Part shown: piece after piece, positions 26,413 to 33,959 of the stretch | Numbering within the stretch: position 1 is the stretch's first letter | Layout: every line of letters starts with the position of its first letter | Origin: CAYMGQ01 sp964390055 | GTDB taxonomy: Bacteria > Bacillota > Clostridia > Peptostreptococcales > Natronincolaceae | DNA length: 64,000 bases | Direction of reading: 5' to 3' | Assembly: GCA_964390055.1 (NCBI GenBank) | Contig: CAYMGQ010000001.1 | Coordinates: 62,001-126,000 of the forward strand | Notes under the pieces: model-generated | Database searches by the model: none | What the model saw: the letters and a program-made list of their open reading frames with translations, nothing else | What the model was told of the DNA's origin: nothing | Translations under genes and position numbers: made by a program

Positions 26413-28071
26413 TTAGAAAAAGCTTGTTAAACCTTGTTCTATAAATCTCATAACCCATTGAGGGAAGATTCCAAAGGTAATACACCCAATTCCTATTAAT
26501 ACCATGGCAATCATCATATTTAAAGGTAATTCATCCAGGACTAGGATGTTTTCCCTATCAGGTGCTTTCTGTAAGAATGCTGTAATTACTATTGGTAGAT
26601 AATACATAGCATTTAAGAAACTACTTACCAAAATCATAAAAACAAAGATTGGTTTACCAACATCTAGGGCCGCAATACTTAAATACCATTTACTCATAAA
26701 GCCATTCACCCCAGGAATACCTATCATTGATAAGGCACCTATTGTGAAAACTCCCATGGTAATAGGCATCTGGTAGCCCACTCCCTGTAATTCCCTAACA
26801 TCTCTTTTGCCAGTTTGCAAAATTATTGCTCCAGCGCAGAAGAATAATCCCGACTTCATTAAGAAGTGTGTGATGATGTGAAATGTTGATGCCGCCAATC
26901 CCTTATCGTTCATAAATCCTATACCTAATATCATATAACCAACCTGGGCTACAGTGGAATAGGCAAGGATTTTCTTAATGTCTTTTTGACCTATGGCGAA
27001 TACAGACCCCATAATCATACCTACAACTGCTAGGGGTGGTAGAAGGATATGTAGGTTAATAGTCCTAATAATGTTTATTCCTATGACTTTATGTAAAAAT
27101 TTCATTAGGGAAAAAACATAAACCTTAATCACCATCCCAGATAATATGGCACTTGCAGGTGTGGGTGCGTTAGAATGGGCATCGGGTAACCAAAAATGCA
27201 TGGGAAATATGGCTGCCTTTATGGCAAATCCAATCAATATAACAATAATAGCTAAAACAATAATAGGTCCATTATCTACCCATTGGGCCTGTAGAGGGGC
27301 CATAATATCCACCAGTATAAAGGTATTAGTGTATACATAGAGCAAGCTAATACCTAACAGCATGCTTAGGCCTCCTACAATTCCCATATATATATATCGA
27401 TTTCCTGCCCTTAATGCCTCCGGTGTTTGATTATGTGCCACCAAAAAGTAACAGCTAAGATACATAATCTCGAAGAATAAAAACATAGTTAGTAGATCAT
27501 TAGCCATCAAGGCCCCGCATATGCCCCCAAAGGTAACTAGAAACCAGAAGTAAAACCTTCCCCGGTTTTCCTCGGCCAGCTTCATATAATTGTGACCATA
27601 GATAATTGACATTAACCAAAGAAATGCTGCTGCAATAAGTATTAGTATAGTTAATTGATCTACCCTAAAATTAATTCCAAAGGCTAAGATACTTGGCAGT
27701 ACAACATTTATGGGTGCCTTGAGTACCTGTGGAAACATTATAAAAATCATTATAAATATCAGAAATACCAAGTTTATAATAAACATATCTCTGGCATTTT
27801 CAGATTTTGAACCAATTAAAACACATAGGGGTGCAGCTGAAAATATTAAAATAAGCATGATGGCAGGTATGTAAGTAAAGCTGGCAACTGTTCCTAAAAT
27901 ATTTCTTCCTGCTTCGGTTGTCATTAACAAATATGTCCCTATCACAAATATTAAGGCAAATAAAACAAATGTACTATTTACATAAAATGCATCAATACCT
28001 CTGTTTATCTTTTGTTTTGTGTAACTTTCCTCTTTGTTGGTGTTCTGTGCTATTTCCTGATAGTTGCCCAT
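26413..28071 (-). CDS. MrpD/NuoN-like antiporter subunit
   Basis: 552 residues from the ATG at 28071; the longer start at 28086 would place the ribosome site GAGGAGGG inside the coding region. About 14 helices. Key motifs: TM5 glutamate in FLFFEIMYLSCYFLV, the AIFPMHFWLPDAHSNAPTPASAILSGMVIKVYVF lysine region, and KKILAYSTVAQVGYMILG. Closely similar in pattern to the 29360-30853 product, suggesting duplication. It is separated from that copy by the Cache-only gene. Confidence 0.9.
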   Translation of the reverse strand: MGNYQEIAQNTNKEESYTKQKINRGIDAFYVNSTFVLFALIFVIGTYLLMTTEAGRNILGTVASFTYIPAIMLILIFSAAPLCVLIGSKSENARDMFIINLVFLIFIMIFIMFPQVLKAPINVVLPSILAFGINFRVDQLTILILIAAAFLWLMSIIYGHNYMKLAEENRGRFYFWFLVTFGGICGALMANDLLTMFLFFEIMYLSCYFLVAHNQTPEALRAGNRYIYMGIVGGLSMLLGISLLYVYTNTFILVDIMAPLQAQWVDNGPIIVLAIIVILIGFAIKAAIFPMHFWLPDAHSNAPTPASAILSGMVIKVYVFSLMKFLHKVIGINIIRTINLHILLPPLAVVGMIMGSVFAIGQKDIKKILAYSTVAQVGYMILGIGFMNDKGLAASTFHIITHFLMKSGLFFCAGAIILQTGKRDVRELQGVGYQMPITMGVFTIGALSMIGIPGVNGFMSKWYLSIAALDVGKPIFVFMILVSSFLNAMYYLPIVITAFLQKAPDRENILVLDELPLNMMIAMVLIGIGCITFGIFPQWVMRFIEQGLTSFF

Positions 28072-28127
28072 ATTAACCCTCCTCATTCATGTCTATAAAT
28101 GACATATATTTTGATTAGTAGCTCTTC

Positions 28128-29168
28128 TTATTCATCTTCAACTCTTATCACTGCAAATTCCCCTGTGTCCTCTTTTTCTTCCATTATATTTACTTTTTTA
28201 TTAACAATTGTAGCAGTGGCAATAATTAGTATCACTAGTATAGCAGTTGTTACAAAATTAATTATGCCCTGACCATTTGATTTAATATCGTGGATATTTA
28301 CTAAGGCAACAACGTACCAATCCCACGGTTCAAAATATTGAAAGTTTGCTATTTTTTCGTTCCTGCCCACAACAAATTCCATAGTCCCATTTTTCATTTC
28401 TAATATATCCTGAACATATTCCTCTTGGGCAATATTTTCACCCTGTCTTGTAGGATGGTATAATAGGTCGCCTGCTGAATCCATTATATATAAATGGCCC
28501 GCATCACCAATTTTAACATTTCTTAGGATTCCTTCCAAGTTTTCATCTATTTCAGGTACTCCTACATAAAGCATCCCTACCACATTATTGTTAGAATCAA
28601 GCAGGGGTCTGTATGCAGTTACGCACCAGCGGTTGACAACCCATGCCCTTGAATAATATGGTTTGCCATTAATTACAGATTGGTAGACAGGAGAATCCTT
28701 GTCTATAACAGTACCTATTGCCCTACCCCCACTTTCATCAAGGACATTAGTACTAACCCTGACAAATTTGTCCTTATTCAAAGTAAAAATTGTAGATGTC
28801 CCTCCAAGTAATTCTGCCACCTCATCAACAAAGATTGTGTTGTCAATTAGATTAATGTCTCCGGCGTACATGGCGGGGACCTTATAGTCTCCTACCTTAA
28901 CTAAATTATCCTTATCTATTCTGATATTACCATACTCTTCCTTGAGAATCCTAACAGATACATTTAGATTGTTTCTAATTTGTTCCTGCAGAAGATTTTG
29001 TCTCATATTTACTAAAGTATAAACTGATTGAAGAGCAAATTCAATTTTTTCTTCCTCTTGTTTTAAAGCCGCCTCTTGAGTCTTATTAATTGCTATAAAA
29101 CCTAAAACTCCAGTTGTTATAACAATTAAAATAATATAGGTAACAATAATTTTTGTTCTTAATTTCAT
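28128..29168 (-). CDS. Membrane-anchored double-Cache sensor protein lacking any output domain
   Basis: 346 residues: TM1 at about 7-27, an extracytoplasmic region of about 280 residues, TM2 at about 305-325 and a 20-residue acidic tail. The first Cache module (about 100-215: STIFTLNKDKFVRVSTNV, YYSRAWVVNRWCVTAYRPL, VGMLYVGVP) resembles the Cache_3/Cache_2 fusion of chemoreceptors. The second (about 220-300: GDAGHLYIMDSAGDLLYHPTRQGENIA...EPWDWYVVAL) is Cache_2-like. No HAMP, kinase, GGDEF or MCP domain follows; the protein simply ends. It sits between two large antiporter subunit genes on the same strand, with its own SD (AGGGGGAU). The sequence shows neither a frameshift nor a gap that would explain the missing output. 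Confidence 0.88.
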   Translation of the reverse strand: MKLRTKIIVTYIILIVITTGVLGFIAINKTQEAALKQEEEKIEFALQSVYTLVNMRQNLLQEQIRNNLNVSVRILKEEYGNIRIDKDNLVKVGDYKVPAMYAGDINLIDNTIFVDEVAELLGGTSTIFTLNKDKFVRVSTNVLDESGGRAIGTVIDKDSPVYQSVINGKPYYSRAWVVNRWCVTAYRPLLDSNNNVVGMLYVGVPEIDENLEGILRNVKIGDAGHLYIMDSAGDLLYHPTRQGENIAQEEYVQDILEMKNGTMEFVVGRNEKIANFQYFEPWDWYVVALVNIHDIKSNGQGIINFVTTAILVILIIATATIVNKKVNIMEEKEDTGEFAVIRVEDE

Positions 29169-29359
29169 ATATATCCCCCTATTCCCCTATATCACATTTC
29201 ATAGACACAAGGATTATATATTTTTAGTCTCCATGTGCCCGTATGCTATGTGTAGATTATATTTCTTTAAGGGAACTGGCTATATCCCTCTTCCAGTCCC
29301 CTATTGTCCCTAATACTCAATACAGAGAAGATCTTTTTTTTCTATATTTTCAACATCTC

Positions 29360-30853
29360 CTAGTATAATGTTAAGAATGTGGGTGCTACCTTTTCCATGG
29401 TGTTCATTATTAATTGAGGGAAAATCCCCATAATCACACATGATGCCGCTATAATTACCATGGGTATCAGCATAGATTTGGGTAGCTTATCCAATATCAT
29501 AACATTCTTTCTTTCCTTGCTCTCCTTTAAAAAGGCTGATATAACTATTGGCAGATAATAAATAGCATTTAAAAAACTACTGGCCAATATAACAAGAATA
29601 TAAAAAGGTTTGTCTGCCTCCAATACAGCAAAGCTTAGATACATCTTGCTCATAAAACCATTAATGCCCGGGATTCCTATCATACCTAAAACTGATATGG
29701 TAAAGACCCCCATGGTAATGGGCATTTCATAGCCTATTCCATCAAATTCCCTAATATCCCTTTTACCCTTATTATATATAATGGCCCCTGCACTTAAAAA
29801 CAGGCCAGTTTTCATCAGGGCATGGGAAACAATATGGAATAATGATGCCGCAAAACCCTGGTGTGTTGCCAATCCAAAGCCCAAGAATATATAGCCTAAT
29901 TGGGCTACACTAGAATAGGCAAGCAAGCGTTTAATATCTTTTTGTCCTATGGCAAATACAGAGCCCATAATCATACCCAAGGCTGCAAATACACTTATAT
30001 ATGTTGGCACTCCCAAAGCCACTATAATTGATTGACCTATAATTCTAAATAAAATCTTTGCTGCACAAAAGATGTACACCTTGACAACCAATCCTGATAA
30101 TAATGCACTAGATGGAGTTGGTGCAGAGGAATGTGCATCTGGTAACCAAATATGTAAGGGAAATAATGCAGCCTTTATACCAAGTCCAGTTATTACAAAA
30201 CCCAAGGAAACCAAAATATTAATTGGATAGGATTGCCATACCTGGGCAATTACCTTGCTCATTTCCATCATATTTAAATATCCTGTTACCATATATAGCA
30301 TCCCTACGCCAATAAGGACTGACAGGGAGCCTATGGTATTTAACATTAGATACCTAAAGGCAGCAAGAAAAGTTTCCTTTTCCCTCCTGGCTGAAATAAT
30401 AGCACAAGATGTCAAGGACAATATTTCCATAAAGACATACATATTAAATACGTCATTTGTGTAGGTCATACCAACCATTGAATATAAGAGCAAAAATACT
30501 AGGGTGTAATAGTTCCCCATTTGTCCCTGTTTGACCTCGTGTTCTACGTCTTTAACTGAGTAAATAATAATAAGGGTGGCAATGGTCATTATGACACATG
30601 CCATAGTTGACGAAAACTCATCGATTAGATGCTGGACCCCTATTTTTTGTGTCCAATTCCCAAAATTATATAAAAAGGCCCCATTCCTAAAAACATTGGC
30701 CATCGTAAAGACAGAAAGGATCCATGCCACTAGCGATGACATAACTACAAATATTTTCATTATGCTATCAAACTTTTTTCTCATAATTGGTATACTTACC
30801 GCAGTTGCCAATAATAAAAGTTGAATTATTACAGGAAAATGTATACTACTCAT
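29360..30853 (-). CDS. mrpD: MrpD-like antiporter subunit
   Basis: 497 residues with about 14 helices, the normal MrpD length. TM5 glutamate in MYVFMEILSLTSCAII, the PLHIWLPDAHSSAPTPSSALLSGLVVKVYIF lysine segment and KRLLAYSSVAQLGYIFLG are conserved as in MrpD/NuoN. It overlaps mrpC by 8 bp. The 191-bp gap after it (29169-29359) contains a modest hairpin (GGGAACTGG/CCAGTCCC) ahead of the Cache gene. It probably carries one ion-translocation path of the complex. Confidence 0.93.
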   Translation of the reverse strand: MSSIHFPVIIQLLLLATAVSIPIMRKKFDSIMKIFVVMSSLVAWILSVFTMANVFRNGAFLYNFGNWTQKIGVQHLIDEFSSTMACVIMTIATLIIIYSVKDVEHEVKQGQMGNYYTLVFLLLYSMVGMTYTNDVFNMYVFMEILSLTSCAIISARREKETFLAAFRYLMLNTIGSLSVLIGVGMLYMVTGYLNMMEMSKVIAQVWQSYPINILVSLGFVITGLGIKAALFPLHIWLPDAHSSAPTPSSALLSGLVVKVYIFCAAKILFRIIGQSIIVALGVPTYISVFAALGMIMGSVFAIGQKDIKRLLAYSSVAQLGYIFLGFGLATHQGFAASLFHIVSHALMKTGLFLSAGAIIYNKGKRDIREFDGIGYEMPITMGVFTISVLGMIGIPGINGFMSKMYLSFAVLEADKPFYILVILASSFLNAIYYLPIVISAFLKESKERKNVMILDKLPKSMLIPMVIIAASCVIMGIFPQLIMNTMEKVAPTFLTLY

Positions 30854-31226
30854 TTACTTGTCCACCCCTTAACTTCATAATCTCATCCATGTCTAATGTC
30901 CCGTAGGACTCATAGAGTCTAACCACCAAACTTAATGAATAAGCGGTTATACTAACTGCAACAACGATACCGGTAAGTATTAACCCTGTGGGTAATGGAT
31001 TAACGTAGGTTGCCCCTTCCCCACCTACCCCAATAATAGGCACCTTGCCCCCAGTAACATAACCAATTGAAACAAAGAATAAGAATACTGAGGTCTCTAT
31101 TATATTTAAACCTATAACCTTTTTTAAGAGATTTGAGTGGGTTAAAACCGTATATAAGCCCGTTACAAACAAGCAAGCTGCCGCTATATAGTTTATATGC
31201 TCTATAAATGTTCTTAAAATATCCAT
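30846..31226 (-). CDS. mrpC: MrpC/NuoK-like antiporter subunit
   Basis: 126 residues, three helices. VIGLNIIETSVFLFFVSIGY and DPLP-like NPLPTGLILTGIVVAVSITAYSLSLVVRLYE match MnhC/MrpC, the NuoK homologue with membrane-embedded carboxylates (Glu in NIIETSV). It starts 3 bp after mrpB and overlaps mrpD. It carries an unusual insertion, GGEGATYVN, just before the third helix. Confidence 0.93.
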   Translation of the reverse strand: MDILRTFIEHINYIAAACLFVTGLYTVLTHSNLLKKVIGLNIIETSVFLFFVSIGYVTGGKVPIIGVGGEGATYVNPLPTGLILTGIVVAVSITAYSLSLVVRLYESYGTLDMDEIMKLRGGQVNE

Positions 31227-31229
31227 AAT

Positions 31230-31652
31230 CTATTCCTCCTCAATAATGGTCTGGAATAAAGTAATCATAGTACTGGCTACTTTCATTCCCACACCTAGAG
31301 TAATTAGAGGAATCATACCTGCATTGAAAAGATATGATGCCTGTCCCATATAAAAACCAGCGGACTTATTTTCAAATAAGTTACCCCCCATGATTATACC
31401 AACCATACCCATGGCAATATACCAAAGGACAGCACTACTCTCTATTACCGCCCCGACTTCATGAGACATCTTTTTCTCTGCTTCCTTAAGTCCATATGCT
31501 AGTGTAAATAAAATCAGACTAGCACCCAAGACGGAACCCCCTGAGAAACCTCCCCCTGGTGACACGTGACCATGCATAACGATAAAAATACCATATACTT
31601 GTATAAAGGGAACAATTACCCTGGTAATAGTTCTTACAATTAAATCATCCAT
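31230..31652 (-). CDS. mrpB: MrpB-like antiporter subunit
   Basis: 140 residues, four helices. VRTITRVIVPFIQVYGIFIVMHGHVSPGGGFSGGSVLGASLIL is the canonical MnhB/MrpB signature (HGHxSPGGGFxGG). It starts 1 bp after the MbhE-like stop, within the tightly packed operon. It matches the NuoJ-like C-terminal region of antiporter MrpB. Role: structural membrane subunit of the cation-translocating module. Confidence 0.94.
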   Translation of the reverse strand: MDDLIVRTITRVIVPFIQVYGIFIVMHGHVSPGGGFSGGSVLGASLILFTLAYGLKEAEKKMSHEVGAVIESSAVLWYIAMGMVGIIMGGNLFENKSAGFYMGQASYLFNAGMIPLITLGVGMKVASTMITLFQTIIEEE

Positions 31653-31653
31653 T

Positions 31654-31956
31654 TTAATTTTTCACCTTCTCCGTATCATTTTTGTCATGGGAAATTGCCA
31701 AAACAGACAGAACAGATGTTATCGCTGTGAATAGTACTACTGTCTCTCCCAATGTATCAAAACCTCTATAATCTATAATAATTGCAGCAACGGCATTTGG
31801 CGCATTGGTATCTTTAACCGCATTTTCTAAATAATATTCCGTTGTCTCATTATAAGAAGGATTATCTGTACTACCCACTCCAGGCATTTCCATTACACTT
31901 GAAATTAATAACAATAGTAATCCTAATAAGGCTATTACACTTAAAGTTTTCTTCAC
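31654..31956 (-). CDS. MbhE-like subunit (membrane-bound hydrogenase/antiporter module)
   Basis: 100 residues, two helices flanking a polar stretch. The motif YRGFDTLGETVVLFTAITSVLSVL is the MbhE/MrpA C-terminal hallmark. In classic Mrp systems this segment is fused at the end of MrpA; as a separate gene it is typical of Mbh/Mbx-like modules linked to redox enzymes. It overlaps the MbhD-like gene by one base. Confidence 0.88.
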   Translation of the reverse strand: MKKTLSVIALLGLLLLLISSVMEMPGVGSTDNPSYNETTEYYLENAVKDTNAPNAVAAIIIDYRGFDTLGETVVLFTAITSVLSVLAISHDKNDTEKVKN

Positions 31957-32195
31957 TATTCCATCCTCCTAGTCCTACTTACAACCCCTATTAATAGAAT
32001 GGTAGTCACACCTGCCCCAATAGCTGCTTCCGTCAATGCAATATCTGGTGCCATTAGGAATAGCCAGAGGACTGCCATTATTAAGCTATAAGAAGCGTAA
32101 ATAATAACTGCACTTAATAAATCATTAGTTCTTTCAACTGCTAAAGCACAGGCAACTAAAAATATTACTAAGATCAAATTTAAAAATTTCATCAT
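31956..32195 (-). CDS. MbhD-like subunit (DUF4040)
   Basis: 79 residues, three short helices. The motif MAPDIALTEAAIGAGVTTILLIGVVSRT matches DUF4040/MbhD, another detached piece of MrpA. Together with the MbhE-like gene this shows the split organisation seen in hydrogenase-type (Mbh) modules rather than stand-alone Na+/H+ Mrp antiporters. Confidence 0.9.
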   Translation of the reverse strand: MMKFLNLILVIFLVACALAVERTNDLLSAVIIYASYSLIMAVLWLFLMAPDIALTEAAIGAGVTTILLIGVVSRTRRME

Positions 32196-32202
32196 CTATT
32201 CA

Positions 32203-32541
32203 TCACCCCTTTTCCACAGCGGATAAATCCTTAACATCTAGATCCTTCCCCTCGCCTAACTGTCTGTTATATTCAGCCTTGGCTATAATATGAGCAGCGG
32301 TAGGGTTAGTCAACCAAATGAATGTAATTATTAATATTAATTTAACACTAACTATATGGAAGCCATGATTCACCATTAGAGCCAGTAGGGCCAATCCCGC
32401 TCCCAGGGTATCGCATTTGGTCGTGGCATGCATTTTGGAAAATGCATCAGGCATCCGAACCAAACCCACTGTACCTACTACAAAAAAGAAGGCGCTCCAG
32501 AAAAGTAAGAAAAAGATTATAATGCTTTGTACATATTGCAA
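32203..32541 (-). CDS. mrpG: MrpG-like antiporter subunit
   Basis: 112 residues, three helices. GTVGLVRMPDAFSKMHATTKCDTLGAGLALLALMV is the MnhG/MrpG signature, followed by LIITFIWLTNPTAAHIIAKAEY. The C-terminal tail is polar. It is a normal-length small subunit placed between mrpF and the MbhD-like gene, as in most Mrp/Mbh operons. Confidence 0.94.
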   Translation of the reverse strand: MQYVQSIIIFFLLFWSAFFFVVGTVGLVRMPDAFSKMHATTKCDTLGAGLALLALMVNHGFHIVSVKLILIITFIWLTNPTAAHIIAKAEYNRQLGEGKDLDVKDLSAVEKG

Positions 32542-32554
32542 TTTTCTTCACCCC

Positions 32555-32821
32555 TTAATAAAGTTTACCTCTCTCAATATACTTGGAAACACAGACTGTG
32601 GCGATAAATCCCATCATAGAATAAATTAGGGACACATCAATAAAGGCTTCTTGATCAGTAATAACTGATAATAATGCTATTAAAGTAGCTATTTTTGTAG
32701 AAATAACATTGATGGCCACCACTCGGTCTGCCGCATTCGGACCAACATATGCCTTATATAAACTGAAAAAGGCCATAATTACAATAAGAATGGTCATTAC
32801 CTGCAATCCTATTATGTTCAA
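32555..32821 (-). CDS. mrpF: MrpF-like antiporter subunit, copy 1
   Basis: 88 residues, three helices, with YVGPNAADRVVAINVISTKIATLIALLS and EAFIDVSLIYSMMGFIATVCVSKY. The GPxxADRVxAxN motif and the DVSLIY segment identify MnhF/MrpF. The other MrpF copy lies 43 bp upstream in the same operon; the two share motif order and length, consistent with tandem duplication. Confidence 0.92.
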   Translation of the reverse strand: MNIIGLQVMTILIVIMAFFSLYKAYVGPNAADRVVAINVISTKIATLIALLSVITDQEAFIDVSLIYSMMGFIATVCVSKYIERGKLY

Positions 32822-32864
32822 CTGATAACTCCCTCCAATTCCTCAGATATTGTAAATTAAAGCT

Positions 32865-33164
32865 TTACCTATCTGTTTTAGATTTCTTTATAATAAAATC
32901 ATCCTTCTTAGCGGCTACCGTTAATTTTCCTGGTACAACAGTAGCCATAAAACCCATCATTGCATAAATCAAAGATACATCAATAAATTTTTCTTGTCCC
33001 AAGATTACCGATAGTATTGTTATTAAAATTGTTACTTTTATAGTAATCACATTTACAGCTATAACCCTATCTGCAGATGTGGGCCCAATATAAGCTGCGT
33101 ACAAGCTGAAAAATGTCAATATGGCAATAAAGATGGCCATAATTTGGAAACTAGTCGACCTCAT
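32865..33164 (-). CDS. mrpF: MrpF-like antiporter subunit, copy 2
   Basis: 99 residues. YIGPTSADRVIAVNVITIKVTILITILSVI and EKFIDVSLIYAMMGFMATVVPGKL parallel the other MrpF copy almost residue for residue. It has an additional basic C-terminal tail (AAKKDDFIIKKSKTDR). It overlaps mrpE by 14 bp. Two MrpF subunits in one operon are unusual for classic Mrp systems. Confidence 0.92.
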   Translation of the reverse strand: MRSTSFQIMAIFIAILTFFSLYAAYIGPTSADRVIAVNVITIKVTILITILSVILGQEKFIDVSLIYAMMGFMATVVPGKLTVAAKKDDFIIKKSKTDR

Positions 33165-33669
33165 CTTGATTTTCCTCTAACATACGGGCATACTTCTCTA
33201 AAATAGACCCATACATTCCCTCCCCTGCATCATCAGTTAAGGCATGAATTATAAATTCATCTTCCTTTATATCCACGGTCAGGGTACCAGGGGTCAGGGT
33301 AACGAAGTTTCCATAGATTACCTTTACAACATCATTTTTTAACATCATTGGTACGCTTACAAATTGTGGCTGTATAGGCAATGATGGATTCAAAACAATT
33401 AGTGCCACATCTATATTTGCCTTAACTATTTCAACAAGCAATATACCAATATATTTAATATAGGTTACTATATGTTTAAAATAGTATAAAGGCATCTCCT
33501 CCTCCGTAAAAACAATGTTTTGGGAATAGAGTACAACTAGAAAACTTACTATGGAACCCACCAGTATAACTTCTAGGCTAAATTCCGGCGATAATATAAA
33601 CCAAAATATTAATAATAAACTAAAAAGCCAAATGTTTCCCCTACTAAATAATTTTTTCTTCTTATCCAT
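33151..33669 (-). CDS. mrpE: MrpE-like antiporter subunit, first gene of the Mrp-like operon
   Basis: 172 residues with two to three N-terminal helices and a soluble C-terminal part. Hallmarks: FWFILSPEFSLEVILVGSIVSF, LLVEIVKANIDVALIVLNPSLPIQPQFV, and YGNFVTLTPGTLTVDIKEDEFIIHALTDDA (the MnhE TxTPGT motif). It opens an 11-subunit operon E, F, F, G, MbhD, MbhE, B, C, D, D-like, L-like. The 231 bp between it and the inverted repeat at the end of the preceding gene (33901-33959) probably contain its promoter, but I could not pick a convincing one. Confidence 0.93.
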   Translation of the reverse strand: MDKKKKLFSRGNIWLFSLLLIFWFILSPEFSLEVILVGSIVSFLVVLYSQNIVFTEEEMPLYYFKHIVTYIKYIGILLVEIVKANIDVALIVLNPSLPIQPQFVSVPMMLKNDVVKVIYGNFVTLTPGTLTVDIKEDEFIIHALTDDAGEGMYGSILEKYARMLEENQDEVD

Positions 33670-33900
33670 TTTTACACCTCTAATCTAATTAGTTCATTTA
33701 ATATGATTTTCCTGTAAAACTCTCCTAATATTGATAAATTAATATCATTTTAAATTCATCCAAGGGTTGTAAAAAATCCTCCCATCCTAAGTTCAAAATC
33801 CCTATCTAATATATATAATTATTTCGATTAAAAAACTACATATCTATCTTGTAAAGACCTGAAAAACCTTGGAACTCGTTAAATTTTTGCCAATTCATGA

Positions 33901-33959
33901 AATGATATTTCCATTGCCATACCGTCCCTATGTTCTCATTGTTTCTAGGAAATATCATT
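33901..33959 (-). repeat. 12-bp perfect inverted repeat at the 3' end of the hydrogenase-chemoreceptor gene
   Basis: AATGATATTTCC (33901-33912) and GGAAATATCATT (33948-33959) are perfect complements, with 35 nt between. The upstream arm lies in the last codons. There is no U-run, so it may stabilise the mRNA end or be a weak terminator between the sensor gene and the Mrp operon. Confidence 0.45.

Noticed and set aside
31654..32195. Broken MrpA gene fragments
   Set aside because: Separate MbhD and MbhE genes of normal length with their own motifs are the standard state in redox-linked modules.
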